A DNA stretch of 64,000 bases from JAVJUV01 sp047314965 (GCF_047314965.1 NZ_JBLBVK010000051.1:119422-183421), one strand, 5' to 3'; positions 1 to 8,268 are shown, counted from the first letter of the stretch. Translations and numbers: made by a program. Notes: generated by a model from the sequence alone, not told the origin.

Positions 1-560
1 ACGAGCCGATCCGGGCGATCAACATCCTCTACAACGGCGAAGTATCCAAGATGAATACCGCCGCCCTGAATGCCGCTGCGGTCGCGGGGATCATGAAGGC
101 GACGAACCCGGACGTGAACATGGTCTCGGCCCCGGTCATCGCGAAAGACCGTGGAGTGAAGATCTCGACCACGACGCAGGAAAAGAGCGGCGTGTTCGAC
201 GCCTACATCAAGCTGACCGTCGTGACGGACCAGCGCGAGCGCTCCATCGCCGGGACGGTCTTCAGCGACGGCAAGCCGCGGTTCATCCAGATCAAGGGCA
301 TCACGATCGATGCCGAAATCGGCGAGCACATGCTTTACACCACGAACGAGGACGTGCCCGGCATTATCGGCGCGCTTGGTCAGACGATGGGGTCGAACGG
401 TGTGAACATCGCGAACTTCACGCTGGGGCGCAGCGCCAAGAACGGTGATGCCATCGCGCTCCTGTATGTCGACGAACCGGTGCCGGCCGTTGCGATCGAA
501 GCGTTGAAGGCGACGGGCCTGTTCCAGCAGGTGCGCCCGCTGAGTTTCGACATGGCCTGA
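1..560 (+). CDS. serA: D-3-phosphoglycerate dehydrogenase, C-terminal part
   Basis: This is the 3' end of a gene that begins before the window; the reading frame is open from base 3. It encodes about 185 residues with the intervening domain (a GVKISTTTQEKSGVFDAY stretch) followed by a C-terminal ACT domain (TTNEDVPGIIGALGQTMGSNGVNIANF region). This arrangement is typical of the long, roughly 530-residue SerA form. The enzyme oxidises 3-phosphoglycerate to 3-phosphohydroxypyruvate, the first step of serine synthesis, and the ACT domain usually carries serine feedback control. The catalytic NAD-binding part lies outside the window. Confidence 0.93.
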   Translation, partial: EPIRAINILYNGEVSKMNTAALNAAAVAGIMKATNPDVNMVSAPVIAKDRGVKISTTTQEKSGVFDAYIKLTVVTDQRERSIAGTVFSDGKPRFIQIKGITIDAEIGEHMLYTTNEDVPGIIGALGQTMGSNGVNIANFTLGRSAKNGDAIALLYVDEPVPAVAIEALKATGLFQQVRPLSFDMA

Positions 561-584
561 TCATCCCCGGGAGACGATTTCCCG

Positions 585-617
585 ACTGCGCGCTTCCCCA
601 GCCGGGTGGCGCGCAGT
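585..617 (+). terminator. Inverted repeat after serA, possible terminator
   Basis: A 9-bp perfect inverted repeat (ACTGCGCGC at 585-593 and GCGCGCAGT at 609-617) lies 25 bases after the serA stop. There is no run of T after it, so intrinsic termination is only a possibility. Confidence 0.35.
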
Positions 618-693
618 ACCGTTTCGGGAGCAAATTTCCAATTTTCACCGCTTCACTCTGGCGACGGAATCAGAACGGCATTATTGCAGGCCC

Positions 694-1443
694 ATGATAT
701 ATGCCATTGGGGATATCCACGGTCAGCTTGCCGGACTTCAGCATGCGCATGACCTGATCGCGGCCGACAAGGCCGCGCATGGCGTGCCCCATGCGGCGGT
801 GGTCCATCTGGGCGATCTCGTGGACCGGGGGCCGGACAGCCGCGGCGTGCTAGACTTTCTGATCCGGGGCCGCGATATCGGTGAGGACTGGGTGGTTCTG
901 CGCGGAAATCACGACCAGTTGTTCCTCGACTTCCTTGAAGGATCGGACGGTGACGACCCGCATCTGAAACCGGGCGTCACATGGCAAAGCAACGTGATGG
1001 GCGGTGAGGCGACGTTGTCCTCGTACGGTGTTGCCAAACGGATGATCGAGCGCCGCTCGGCCTACGAGGCTCGGGCGCGGGCTGCAGTTCCCGAGGCCCA
1101 CCGCAACTTCCTCGGGAGCCTGCCGTTCTGGTTCAGGGCCGACGGCCTTCTTTTCGTCCATGCGGGGGTCCGGCCCGGCTTTCCGATCGAGGCGCAGGAC
1201 GAGGACGACCTGATGTGGATCCGGAACGATTTTCTCTGGCATATGGGGCCGCACGAGACGCTGATCGTTCACGGGCATACCCCGGTCGAGGAGCCAACCC
1301 ACTATGGCAACCGCATCAACATCGATTGCGGCGCCGGCTGGGGTAACGAGTTGGTGCCCGTCGTCCTGGACAACGGTGCCTGTTTCGCGCTGACGACCGA
1401 TGGGCGGGTTCCCGTCAAGGCTCCCGACCAGTACTACCAATAA
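694..1443 (+). CDS. PPP-type metallophosphoesterase (serine/threonine phosphatase family)
   Basis: The 249-residue product carries the full calcineurin-like metal-binding set: GDIHG at residues 6-10, GDLVDRG at 40-46, GNHD at 71-74, then a FVHAGVRPG segment and VHGHTP near the C-terminus. This order is that of bacterial PPP phosphatases, which bind two metal ions and remove phosphate from proteins or small molecules. There is no signal peptide or membrane segment, so it should be cytosolic. It sits alone between serA and dmdA on the same strand. The physiological substrate cannot be told from sequence; a diadenosine tetraphosphatase-like role is an alternative. Confidence 0.88.
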   Translation: MIYAIGDIHGQLAGLQHAHDLIAADKAAHGVPHAAVVHLGDLVDRGPDSRGVLDFLIRGRDIGEDWVVLRGNHDQLFLDFLEGSDGDDPHLKPGVTWQSNVMGGEATLSSYGVAKRMIERRSAYEARARAAVPEAHRNFLGSLPFWFRADGLLFVHAGVRPGFPIEAQDEDDLMWIRNDFLWHMGPHETLIVHGHTPVEEPTHYGNRINIDCGAGWGNELVPVVLDNGACFALTTDGRVPVKAPDQYYQ

Positions 1444-1675
1444 GCTTCCCCTCGCGGCGTCCGGTTGTTCTGGCAGCTCGGGGCGACTGGCGGCACACCC
1501 CACGAGGGTTCGCGGGGCGGTATCCAGCGGCGGCGAGATCAGAGCCGTCATTCTTCAATTCTTGCGGGAATGTCGCGAAAGCGAACCGGTGTGACGCAAT
1601 CGGAGTGGTTTCATTCGAGGCGTCACAGCTATGCGCGCGGAGATACTTCCAGCCCTGGCACGAAAGGGAATCCCC

Positions 1676-2779
1676 ATGGCCACTCTGTCGATCTCGCGCC
1701 GCCTGCGCCGGACCCCGTTTTCGGACGGCGTCGAAGCCGCGGGCGTCAAGGGCTATACCGTTTACAATCACATGCTTCTGCCGACCGTCTTCCGGAGCGT
1801 CGAGGAGGACTATCATCACCTCAAGAACGCCGTTCAGGTGTGGGATGTCGCCTGCGAGCGGCAGGTAGAACTGCGCGGGCCGGATGCTGGGCGGCTGATG
1901 CAGATGCTGACGCCGCGCGACCTGAGGGGGATGCTGCCCGGTCAGTGCTACTACGTGCCCATCGTGGACGAGACCGGAGGCATGCTGAACGATCCGGTCG
2001 CGGTCAAGCTGGCGGATGACCGCTGGTGGATATCGATTGCGGACTCCGATCTTCTGTACTGGATCAAGGGCATAGCGAACGGCTGGCGGCTGGACGTGCT
2101 GATCGACGAGCCGGACGTGTCGCCGCTGGCGATCCAGGGGCCGAAGTCGGACGACCTGATGGCACGGGTCTTTGGCGACGGGGTGCGCGATATCCGGTTC
2201 TTCCGCTACGGGATCTTCGATTTCCAGGGTCGCGATCTGGTCATTGCCCGTTCGGGCTATTCCAAGCAGGGCGGTTTCGAGATCTACGTCGAGGGCGGCG
2301 ATATCGGGATGCCGCTCTGGAACGCCCTGTTCGAGGCCGGGCGCGATCTGGATGTCCAAGCGGGATGTCCCAACCTGATCGAGCGGATCGAGGGCGGGCT
2401 CTTGAGCTATGGCAACGACATGACCGACGACAACACGCCGCACGAATGCGGGCTGGGCCGGTTCTGCAACACGCAGACAGCGATCGGCTGCATCGGCCGC
2501 GACGCGCTGCTGCGGGTGGCGAAGGAAGGCCCGGTTCAACAGATTCGGGCCATCGCAATCGAGGGAGATCGGGTGCCGCCCTGCGACCGGTGGTGGCCGG
2601 TGACGTCGCGGGGCAAGACGGTGGGGCGCGTCAGTTCCGCTGCATGGTCGCCGGACTTCGGGACGAACGTGGCGATCGGCATGGTGCGGATGACCCATTG
2701 GGACGAGGGCACCGAGGTGGATATCGAGTTGCCTGACGGGACGCGACGGGCCATCGTGCACGAGAAATTCTGGACCTGA
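1676..2779 (+). CDS. dmdA: Dimethylsulfoniopropionate demethylase DmdA
   Basis: The 367-residue protein belongs to the GcvT/aminomethyltransferase fold, but its sequence is that of DmdA rather than GcvT. The start region (RRTPFSDGVEAAGVKGYTVY), a VWDVACERQV segment and LSYGNDMT are what I recall of roseobacter DmdA proteins. It transfers a methyl group from DMSP to tetrahydrofolate, giving methylmercaptopropionate. The ATG at 1676 follows AAAGGGA with good spacing; an in-frame ATG at 1631 has no comparable ribosome site. dmdD follows after 23 bases, so the two are probably co-transcribed. The 232 bases upstream hold a GTGACGC/GCGTCAC inverted repeat (1591-1597, 1620-1626) that could be regulatory. 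Confidence 0.93.
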   Translation: MATLSISRRLRRTPFSDGVEAAGVKGYTVYNHMLLPTVFRSVEEDYHHLKNAVQVWDVACERQVELRGPDAGRLMQMLTPRDLRGMLPGQCYYVPIVDETGGMLNDPVAVKLADDRWWISIADSDLLYWIKGIANGWRLDVLIDEPDVSPLAIQGPKSDDLMARVFGDGVRDIRFFRYGIFDFQGRDLVIARSGYSKQGGFEIYVEGGDIGMPLWNALFEAGRDLDVQAGCPNLIERIEGGLLSYGNDMTDDNTPHECGLGRFCNTQTAIGCIGRDALLRVAKEGPVQQIRAIAIEGDRVPPCDRWWPVTSRGKTVGRVSSAAWSPDFGTNVAIGMVRMTHWDEGTEVDIELPDGTRRAIVHEKFWT

Positions 2780-2802
2780 GACCGTAACGGAGTGCTTGCC
2801 TG

Positions 2803-3609
2803 ATGACGACCCGCGATTTCAACCGCTTCGAGACACTTGCCGTCGCCGAGGAGGAAGATGGGGTCTTGATCGTCACCCTGAACCGTCCCGAGAAACGCAA
2901 CGCGCTGAACGCGGCCGGTGTCGAGGAACTGGTGGACCTGTTCTCGAACGCGCATCGCAACGGGGCGCGGGCCATCGTTCTGGCGGGGGCCGGCAACCAT
3001 TTCTGCGCAGGGCTCGATCTTGTCGAGCATCACGAGGCCGACCGCTCGCCGGCCGAGTTCTGGCAATTGTGCCTGCGCTGGCACGAGGCCTTCAACAAGA
3101 TGGAATATGGCGGCGTGCCGGTGATTGCGGCCCTGCATGGCGCGGTTGTGGGCGGAGGGCTGGAACTGGCCAGCGCGGCGCACATCCGCGTGGCCGACCA
3201 GACGACCTATTTCGCCCTGCCCGAGGGTCAGCGCGGGATTTTCACCGGCGGGGGTGCGACGATCCGGGTCGCCGACCTGGTGGGAAAGGCGCGGATGATC
3301 GACATGATGCTGACGGGGCGGGTCTACCAGGGGCAGCAAGCCATCGACATCGGGCTGGCGCAGTACCTTGTCGAAGGCTCCAGCATGGACAAGGCCAAGG
3401 AACTGGCGCGGCACGCGGCGGCGAACCTGCCGCTGACGAACTTCGCCATCTGCTCGGCGATCAGCCATATGCAGAACATGTCGGGTCTGGACGCGGCCTA
3501 TGCCGAGGCCGTGGTGGCCGGCGTGGTCAACACGCAGCCCGCCGCGCGGGAACGCCTGGAGGCCTTCGCCAACAAGACCGCCGCACGGATCCGTCCCAAC
3601 AAAGAGTAG
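2803..3609 (+). CDS. dmdD: Methylthioacryloyl-CoA hydratase DmdD (crotonase family)
   Basis: This 268-residue crotonase-fold enzyme has the oxyanion-hole segments (HFCAGLDL near residue 67 and HGAVVGGGLELAS at 112-124). The two acidic residues fall at E121 and E141 (ALPEGQRGIF), the same positions as the catalytic pair known for Ruegeria DmdD. DmdD hydrates methylthioacryloyl-CoA and releases methanethiol, acetaldehyde, CO2 and CoA at the end of DMSP demethylation. Placement directly behind dmdA supports this over a generic enoyl-CoA hydratase. dmdB and dmdC are not in the window. Confidence 0.87.
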   Translation: MTTRDFNRFETLAVAEEEDGVLIVTLNRPEKRNALNAAGVEELVDLFSNAHRNGARAIVLAGAGNHFCAGLDLVEHHEADRSPAEFWQLCLRWHEAFNKMEYGGVPVIAALHGAVVGGGLELASAAHIRVADQTTYFALPEGQRGIFTGGGATIRVADLVGKARMIDMMLTGRVYQGQQAIDIGLAQYLVEGSSMDKAKELARHAAANLPLTNFAICSAISHMQNMSGLDAAYAEAVVAGVVNTQPAARERLEAFANKTAARIRPNKE

Positions 3610-3694
3610 CTTTCCGGGTACGCATTTCGGCAATGCGCCGCCCGGCTGCCACAGCTGATGGACAGATGCCTTTCCGCATGATTGCGTTCGCGAC

Positions 3695-4255
3695 ATGCAG
3701 CGCAGCCATACGCCATATGTCCTGACCGGGTTTCTGATCCTTCTGACGGCCAGCTGGCTTTTGTGGATCGGGCGGGTTCCGATCTGCACCTGCGGCACCA
3801 TAAAGCTGTGGCACGGCGAGACCATGTCGAGCGAGAACAGTCAGCACATCGCCGACTGGTACACGCCCAGCCACATCATCCACGGTCTTCTGTTCTATGC
3901 CGGTCTCTGGCTGGTCGCCCGGCGTGTACCCGTGGGCTGGCGGCTTGCCATTGCGACGACCATCGAGTGTGTCTGGGAGATCATCGAGAACTCGGAAGCG
4001 ATCATCGAGCGCTATCGGTCAGTGACGATCAGCCTGGATTACTTTGGCGACAGCGTTCTGAACTCGGTAATGGATGTGCTGGCCATGTTGCTTGGGTTCT
4101 GGCTGGCGCGGGTGCTGCCGGTTTGGGCCAGCATCGCTCTGGCCCTGGCCTTCGAGATCGGCACGGGCATCGTGATCCGGGACGGGCTGGCGCTGAACGT
4201 GCTGATGCTGCTCTGGCCGCTGGAAAGCGTGATGGAGTGGCAGTCGGGCGTCTAG
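3695..4255 (+). CDS. UPF0314/DUF2585 integral membrane protein
   Basis: The 186-residue protein has an N-terminal hydrophobic helix, a polar block with CTCG and WYTPSHIIHG, then several further hydrophobic helices around an ECVWEIIENSE motif. This pattern is that of the alphaproteobacterial UPF0314 family, whose function is unknown. The ATG at 3695 is chosen because the hydrophobic N-terminus begins directly after it. The gene ends 30 bases before a convergent thioredoxin-fold gene. Confidence 0.85.
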   Translation: MQRSHTPYVLTGFLILLTASWLLWIGRVPICTCGTIKLWHGETMSSENSQHIADWYTPSHIIHGLLFYAGLWLVARRVPVGWRLAIATTIECVWEIIENSEAIIERYRSVTISLDYFGDSVLNSVMDVLAMLLGFWLARVLPVWASIALALAFEIGTGIVIRDGLALNVLMLLWPLESVMEWQSGV

Positions 4256-4256
4256 G

Positions 4257-4278
4257 CCAGACGCCGGAAGCCGTCTGG
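4257..4278. terminator. Stem-loop between convergent genes
   Basis: CCAGACG (4257-4263) and CGTCTGG (4272-4278) form a 7-bp perfect stem with an 8-base loop in the 30-base gap between two convergent genes. The position suits a bidirectional terminator, but there are no clear T runs. Confidence 0.4.
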
Positions 4279-4285
4279 TCGATGG

Positions 4286-4852
4286 CTAGACGCCGATCAT
4301 CCGCGCCCAGTCATCGACACTGTCCCCGCTCGACATCCTGTCGTTCACCAATCCGTCGACCATGAAGCTCGGCGAGACATGGATCCCGTTCTGCCGTGCG
4401 TAGCGGGTGTGCTGCTTGACGATCCGATCAAGGCCCGCGATCCGAAACCTGTCGGCCAGATCGATGCCGCTTGCCGCTTCCATCCTCGCGATCAGCTGGT
4501 TGGGAGAGGTATCGAGGTTCGGACCCGAGCAATGATCCTCGAACTCGAACTCCTCGCGTGCGGCGAACACGGCTGCCAGCACTTTCCTTGCGGCTTCCTT
4601 CCCTTCCGGCGCGGTCGAAGCAGCGATGACAGAGCGGGTCACGATACCTGAAAAAAGGTGCCACGGCTGCGAATGAAGCCAGATGCGGACGGTGATCCTG
4701 TCTCGGCCAGCGCGATCCAGAAGATTGTCCAGTTTTCCGAATGCGATCTTGGAGAACGGGCAAGTGGGTTCCAGAAAGACTTCGAACAGACTTGGTCCGT
4801 GCCCCCAGATCAAAGGATCAGCATGCCACTCACTTTTTGTGTCCACAGTCAT
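4286..4852 (-). CDS. Thioredoxin-fold (DsbA-like) protein with CPFS motif
   Basis: The 188-residue product looks like a DsbA/FrnE-type thioredoxin fold: a beta strand (LFEVFLEPTCPFSK), a helical insert, and a C-terminal segment GIHVSPSFMVDGL containing the cis-proline. The active-site motif is C31-P-F-S34, so the second cysteine is replaced by serine. That argues against a classical dithiol oxidase and for a monothiol or transfer role. No signal peptide is visible, so it is probably cytosolic. The ATG at 4852 has AGGA upstream; an in-frame ATG at 4882 would add 10 residues. Substrate unknown. Confidence 0.75.
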   Translation of the reverse strand: MTVDTKSEWHADPLIWGHGPSLFEVFLEPTCPFSKIAFGKLDNLLDRAGRDRITVRIWLHSQPWHLFSGIVTRSVIAASTAPEGKEAARKVLAAVFAAREEFEFEDHCSGPNLDTSPNQLIARMEAASGIDLADRFRIAGLDRIVKQHTRYARQNGIHVSPSFMVDGLVNDRMSSGDSVDDWARMIGV

Positions 4853-5069
4853 TTCACGTCCTATCCAAGGTCGCCGAGCCACACTGAGCGCAGCAGACCC
4901 GCGTTTTTTGGCCGTCAGAGAATCTCTCTCAAATCAAAGCAATGAACGCCCGGTTTGACCACCTGCTTTTTCGGCGAAACCGGTCTTCCTTAACCCGGGG
5001 CACGCCGTTCCGTGCGCCATCGCCCGACTGCTCGCGGGTGCCTGTTCCGGCTCCCGGGCGCCTTGCATT

Positions 5070-5150
5070 CTATTTCTTCCGGTTCTGCAGCCAGCGGAAC
5101 AGGATGAACAGGACGACAAGGACGACGATCCAGAAAATGAGGTCGCTCAT
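5070..5150 (-). CDS. 26-residue single-span membrane peptide
   Basis: A short open frame encodes a 26-residue peptide: M-S-D, then about 16 strongly hydrophobic residues (LIFWIVVLVVLFILF), then the basic tail RWLQNRKK and TAG. A GGAG sits 6 bases before the ATG. The acidic start, hydrophobic span and basic end give a textbook small membrane protein with the C-terminus inside by the positive-inside rule. I recall similar tiny proteins in roseobacters but cannot name a family. It stands alone between two minus-strand genes. Confidence 0.65.
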   Translation of the reverse strand: MSDLIFWIVVLVVLFILFRWLQNRKK

Positions 5151-5219
5151 GGGGTCTCCGCGTTTGCCTGCCGGCGTACCTAGCCATGGTCCGGCGGCTT
5201 GACGAGAATAAAGCGATAA

Positions 5220-5241
5220 CGCCGGGACGGATGTCCCGGCG
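5220..5241 (-). terminator. Rho-independent terminator candidate
   Basis: CGCCGGGAC and GTCCCGGCG form a perfect 9-bp stem with loop GGAT. Read on the minus strand it is followed by a T-rich stretch (TTATCGCTTTATT). It lies 24 bases after the stop of the membrane protein gene at 5265-5648. Confidence 0.65.
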
Positions 5242-5264
5242 CGTTGCGCTTTTGCCGGACGCCT

Positions 5265-5648
5265 CTAGGCGGGCTGACTTGCGCCGAAGCCGTGGCGCAG
5301 GACCGAGAAGAGAAAGATCAGGATCGACAGGATCGTCAAAACCGATCCGATCTTGGCCAGCGCCTCACCCTGCCCTGTCACGGCCATCACGATGCCCGGC
5401 ACCATGGCAACGAGGCCGGCCAGTGCAATCGCGTAATGCACCTTCGGAAGCGTGCCCCGCGCCGCCTGCGGGGTCATCGCGTAGTAGATGCCGAAGAGCG
5501 CCATCGTCGTCCACCCGACGAGGTTGAGATGGGCGTGGGCCGCCGACAGGCTGTGGTCGCCGCTTGCGGACATCTGGATGCCCCATCCCATGCCGAGGGT
5601 GACGGCAAGGGTGGCGGTTGCGAAGAAGGCGAATGCGATACCTTTCAT
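5265..5648 (-). CDS. Small membrane protein resembling a heme-copper oxidase subunit I fragment
   Basis: The 127-residue protein has four predicted membrane helices. The segment HAHLNLVGW at residues 38-46, inside a GWTTMALFGIYYAMTP context, resembles helices of heme-copper oxidase subunit I. The rest of an oxidase, including the copper site, is missing, so it cannot be an oxidase by itself. The ATG at 5648 has GGAGGA upstream. It lies 26 bases downstream of the cupin gene on the same strand, so the two probably form an operon. A heme-binding or sensing role is possible but unproven. Confidence 0.7.
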   Translation of the reverse strand: MKGIAFAFFATATLAVTLGMGWGIQMSASGDHSLSAAHAHLNLVGWTTMALFGIYYAMTPQAARGTLPKVHYAIALAGLVAMVPGIVMAVTGQGEALAKIGSVLTILSILIFLFSVLRHGFGASQPA

Positions 5649-5674
5649 GGGATGGTCCTCCTTGGTTTCCGGTG

Positions 5675-6112
5675 TCAAAGCGGCGGGCCGGTGAAGCGCA
5701 GGTTGTGGCGCGCGGCGATCTCGACGATCTGGGCCATATCTGCGGGGATCGCGTAACCGCCTTCAGCCATTTCTGTGAAAAAGGCGTCGAACCCGCCCGG
5801 CGTGAGAATGACGAGGTGGCGGCAGGGATGATCGGAAATCACGCGAAACGTATGCTCGGCTCCGCGCGGGATAAAGGCGGTTTCGCCGGGCCCGCGGGTG
5901 AAGCTTTCGCCCTCCATCCAAAGCTCGACTTCGCCCGAGAGGATGATGAAGGTTTCATCCTCCGCGTCGTGGACATGGCGGGGTGGGCCGCTACGGGGTG
6001 GCGAGACGCTATCGAAGATCGACATCGCGCCCCCGGTTTCGGACGCATCGAGGATCGTGCGATAGGTGGTACCGTTCCAGTGCAGCGTTTCGCGGCTGAG
6101 AGTATCCTTCAT
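5675..6112 (-). CDS. Cupin-domain protein
   Basis: The 145-residue protein is a single-domain cupin. The first metal motif is PPRHVHDAEDETFIILSGEVEL and the second is PRGAEHTFRV. It should fold as a beta barrel that binds one metal ion through the histidines and glutamate. The start at 6112 has AGGAAAGG upstream. The gene is divergent from a LysR regulator, which suggests that LysR controls it together with the membrane protein gene behind it. Substrate unknown; it could be a dioxygenase, isomerase or sensor. Confidence 0.8.
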   Translation of the reverse strand: MKDTLSRETLHWNGTTYRTILDASETGGAMSIFDSVSPPRSGPPRHVHDAEDETFIILSGEVELWMEGESFTRGPGETAFIPRGAEHTFRVISDHPCRHLVILTPGGFDAFFTEMAEGGYAIPADMAQIVEIAARHNLRFTGPPL

Positions 6113-6235
6113 CGGGCAAACCTTTCCTGTTTGGCCAGAGCCGTTCTTTCCTTTAGTTTCAGTTTGTTGTGACCTTCCGGACGCGTTTGGAACCTGCCAT
6201 GGATAATTGAATTTGTTAAATCGATTGATTGTATT

Positions 6236-6256
6236 ATTCATATTGACAGAATGAAT
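6236..6256. promoter_or_regulatory. Inverted repeat at the LysR start codon
   Basis: ATTCAT (6236-6241) and ATGAAT (6251-6256) are inverted repeats separated by 9 bases. The right arm overlaps the LysR start codon. The divergent gap (6113-6250) is unusually A+T-rich and also holds the palindrome AATCGATT. LysR regulators often bind such T-N11-A type sites, so this may be an autoregulatory site. Confidence 0.4.
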
Positions 6257-7216
6257 TTACAAAGCTTCGACCTGAACCTGCTCCGCGTGCTGGACGCGCT
6301 TCTCGAAGAAGGCTCGACGGTGCGCGCCGGGCAGCGGATCGGCTTGTCGCAGCCAGCCGTTTCGTCGGCGCTTGGCCGGCTGCGCGGGGCGCTTGGCGAT
6401 CCCCTGTTCATCCGAAGCGGCAGCGGGCTGGAGCCTACCGACTTCGCGCGCAGGATCGCGCCCGATGTTCGCGCGCTTCTGGAGAAGATCGAACAGACCC
6501 TGACCGTACCGAACTTCGATCCCGCCCTGTCGAGGGACGTGTTCCGGCTTTCGGGCACCGACTTCTTTGCGGAACTGATGATGCCGCGCCTTGCCGACCG
6601 GCTGTCGCATGAGGCGCCGGGCGTGAAGACCATTCTCGTGGACCTGGTAACGGAGGCCTATATCGAGTCGATCGAGACCCACGGGGTCGATATCGCCCTG
6701 ATGCCAAAGATCGGCGACATTCCCGAGCGCTTCCACTGGCGGCCCTTCGCCTGGGCCAGTTTTGTCTTTGTTGCCCGCAAGGGGCATCCCCGGTTGGCGC
6801 GCGCGGGGGTAAGGCCCGGCGAGGAAGTCCCTTTGGACCTGTTTTGCGATCTCGGTCACATCGTCATGTCACCCGAGGGACGACTGGAGACGCTGAGCGA
6901 CGAAACGCTAAGGGCGATGGGACGCGACCGGCGCGTGGTGATGTCGATGCCCTATTTCTCGTCCATCTATCACGCGGTGTCGGAGAGCGACCTCGTCGCG
7001 CTTCTGCCGACGAAGCTGGCGGAAAAGGTCGCGGACCGGGTTGGTCTCGACGTCTATCGTCCGCCGATCAAGGTGACGCTTGTCCTATTGATCATGGTCT
7101 GGAAAGCGACCTCGTCTTCAAATCCCGCACATCGTTGGTTCCGCGAGACAGTGTTCGAGGAACTGGCATGGCTGAACGAAGGCGAGCCGGCGCTGCCAAG
7201 GGGATACGAAGGCTAG
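6251..7216 (+). CDS. LysR-family transcriptional regulator
   Basis: The 321-residue protein starts with a LysR winged helix-turn-helix: FDLNLLRVLDALLEEGSTVRAGQRIGLSQPAVSSALGRLR, then GDPLFIRSGSGLEPT. A type-2 periplasmic-binding-like effector domain follows from about residue 90. It is divergent from the cupin/membrane-protein pair, the usual layout for a LysR regulator and its target. Its stop overlaps the convergent tdh stop by 4 bases (CTAG). Effector unknown. The ribosome site is weak. Confidence 0.9.
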   Translation: MNLQSFDLNLLRVLDALLEEGSTVRAGQRIGLSQPAVSSALGRLRGALGDPLFIRSGSGLEPTDFARRIAPDVRALLEKIEQTLTVPNFDPALSRDVFRLSGTDFFAELMMPRLADRLSHEAPGVKTILVDLVTEAYIESIETHGVDIALMPKIGDIPERFHWRPFAWASFVFVARKGHPRLARAGVRPGEEVPLDLFCDLGHIVMSPEGRLETLSDETLRAMGRDRRVVMSMPYFSSIYHAVSESDLVALLPTKLAEKVADRVGLDVYRPPIKVTLVLLIMVWKATSSSNPAHRWFRETVFEELAWLNEGEPALPRGYEG

Positions 7217-8250
7217 GTCCAGTCCAGAACGATCTTGCCGGACAGGCCGGACTTCATGATCTCGAAGCCCTTGCGGTAGTCGTCGACGTGCATCCGGTGG
7301 GTGATGACGCGACGGATATCGAGCCCGTCTTCCAGCATGGCGATCATCTTGTACCAGGTCTCGAAGATCTCGCGGCCATAGACGCCCTTGATCGTGATCG
7401 CCTTGAAGACGATGCGGGACCAGTCGACAGGCGATTTGCCTGGCGGGATGCCAAGGAGCGCGATGCGGCCGCCCATGACGAGGGCTTCGACCATCTGGTC
7501 AAGAGCGCGCTGGTTGCCCGACATCTCGAGGCCCACGTCGAAGCCCTCCTTCATCTTCAGCCGCGCCATGACGTCCTTGAGATCCTCGGTCGCCACGTTG
7601 ACCGGGACGACCTCGGTCACCTTCTCGGCAAGATCGAGGCGCGCCTGGTTCACGTCGGTGATGACCACGTGGCGCGCACCCACATGCTGGGCGACGGCGG
7701 CGGCCATGATGCCGATGGGGCCCGCCCCGGTGATCAGTACATCCTCGCCCACGAGGTCGAAGCTGAGTGCCGTGTGGACCGCGTTGCCAAGTGGATCGAG
7801 GATCGCGCCGATCTCGTCGTCGATGGCGTCGGGCAAGGGGACGGCATTGAAGGCGGGCAGGCGCAGGTATTCGGCGAAGGCGCCCTGCTCGTTCACGCCG
7901 ATGCCGCGCGTTTCCGGATCGAGGTGGAACTTGCCGGAGCGGGACTGGCGCGAGTGCTTGCCGATCAGGTGTCCTTCGCCCGAGACTCGCTGGCCGAGGT
8001 GCAGATCGTCGACGTTCTTGCCCAGTTCGACGATCTCGCCCGCGAATTCATGGCCGGTAATCAGGGGGACGGGCACAGTGCGCGCCGCCCAGTCGTCCCA
8101 GTCCCAGATATGGATATCGGTGCCGCAGATGCCGGTCTTGTTGATCTTGATGAGCACGTCGTCCGGGCCGATCTCCGGCACCGGCGCGCGGATCATGTCG
8201 AGGCCCGGCGCGGGCGCGGTCTTGGCGAGAGCTTTCATTTCGTTGGTCAT
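7213..8250 (-). CDS. tdh: L-threonine 3-dehydrogenase
   Basis: The 345-residue zinc-dependent medium-chain dehydrogenase has the catalytic zinc segment GICGTDIHIWDWDDWA and GHEFAGEIVE, and the NAD-binding glycine region ITGAGPIGIMAAAVA. It oxidises L-threonine to 2-amino-3-ketobutyrate. Its partner kbl lies directly upstream on the same strand, so the two form the threonine-to-glycine route. The ATG at 8250 is preceded by AGGGA; a second ATG 12 bases downstream matches the MKAL start of E. coli Tdh but has no ribosome site. Confidence 0.95.
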   Translation of the reverse strand: MTNEMKALAKTAPAPGLDMIRAPVPEIGPDDVLIKINKTGICGTDIHIWDWDDWAARTVPVPLITGHEFAGEIVELGKNVDDLHLGQRVSGEGHLIGKHSRQSRSGKFHLDPETRGIGVNEQGAFAEYLRLPAFNAVPLPDAIDDEIGAILDPLGNAVHTALSFDLVGEDVLITGAGPIGIMAAAVAQHVGARHVVITDVNQARLDLAEKVTEVVPVNVATEDLKDVMARLKMKEGFDVGLEMSGNQRALDQMVEALVMGGRIALLGIPPGKSPVDWSRIVFKAITIKGVYGREIFETWYKMIAMLEDGLDIRRVITHRMHVDDYRKGFEIMKSGLSGKIVLDWT

Positions 8251-8268
8251 CGCGTGATGTCCCTGATG

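Noticed and set aside
5265..5648. Possible cytochrome oxidase subunit I
   Set aside because: Only 127 residues and a single HAHLN helix; the other heme and copper ligands are missing, so a full oxidase role is excluded.
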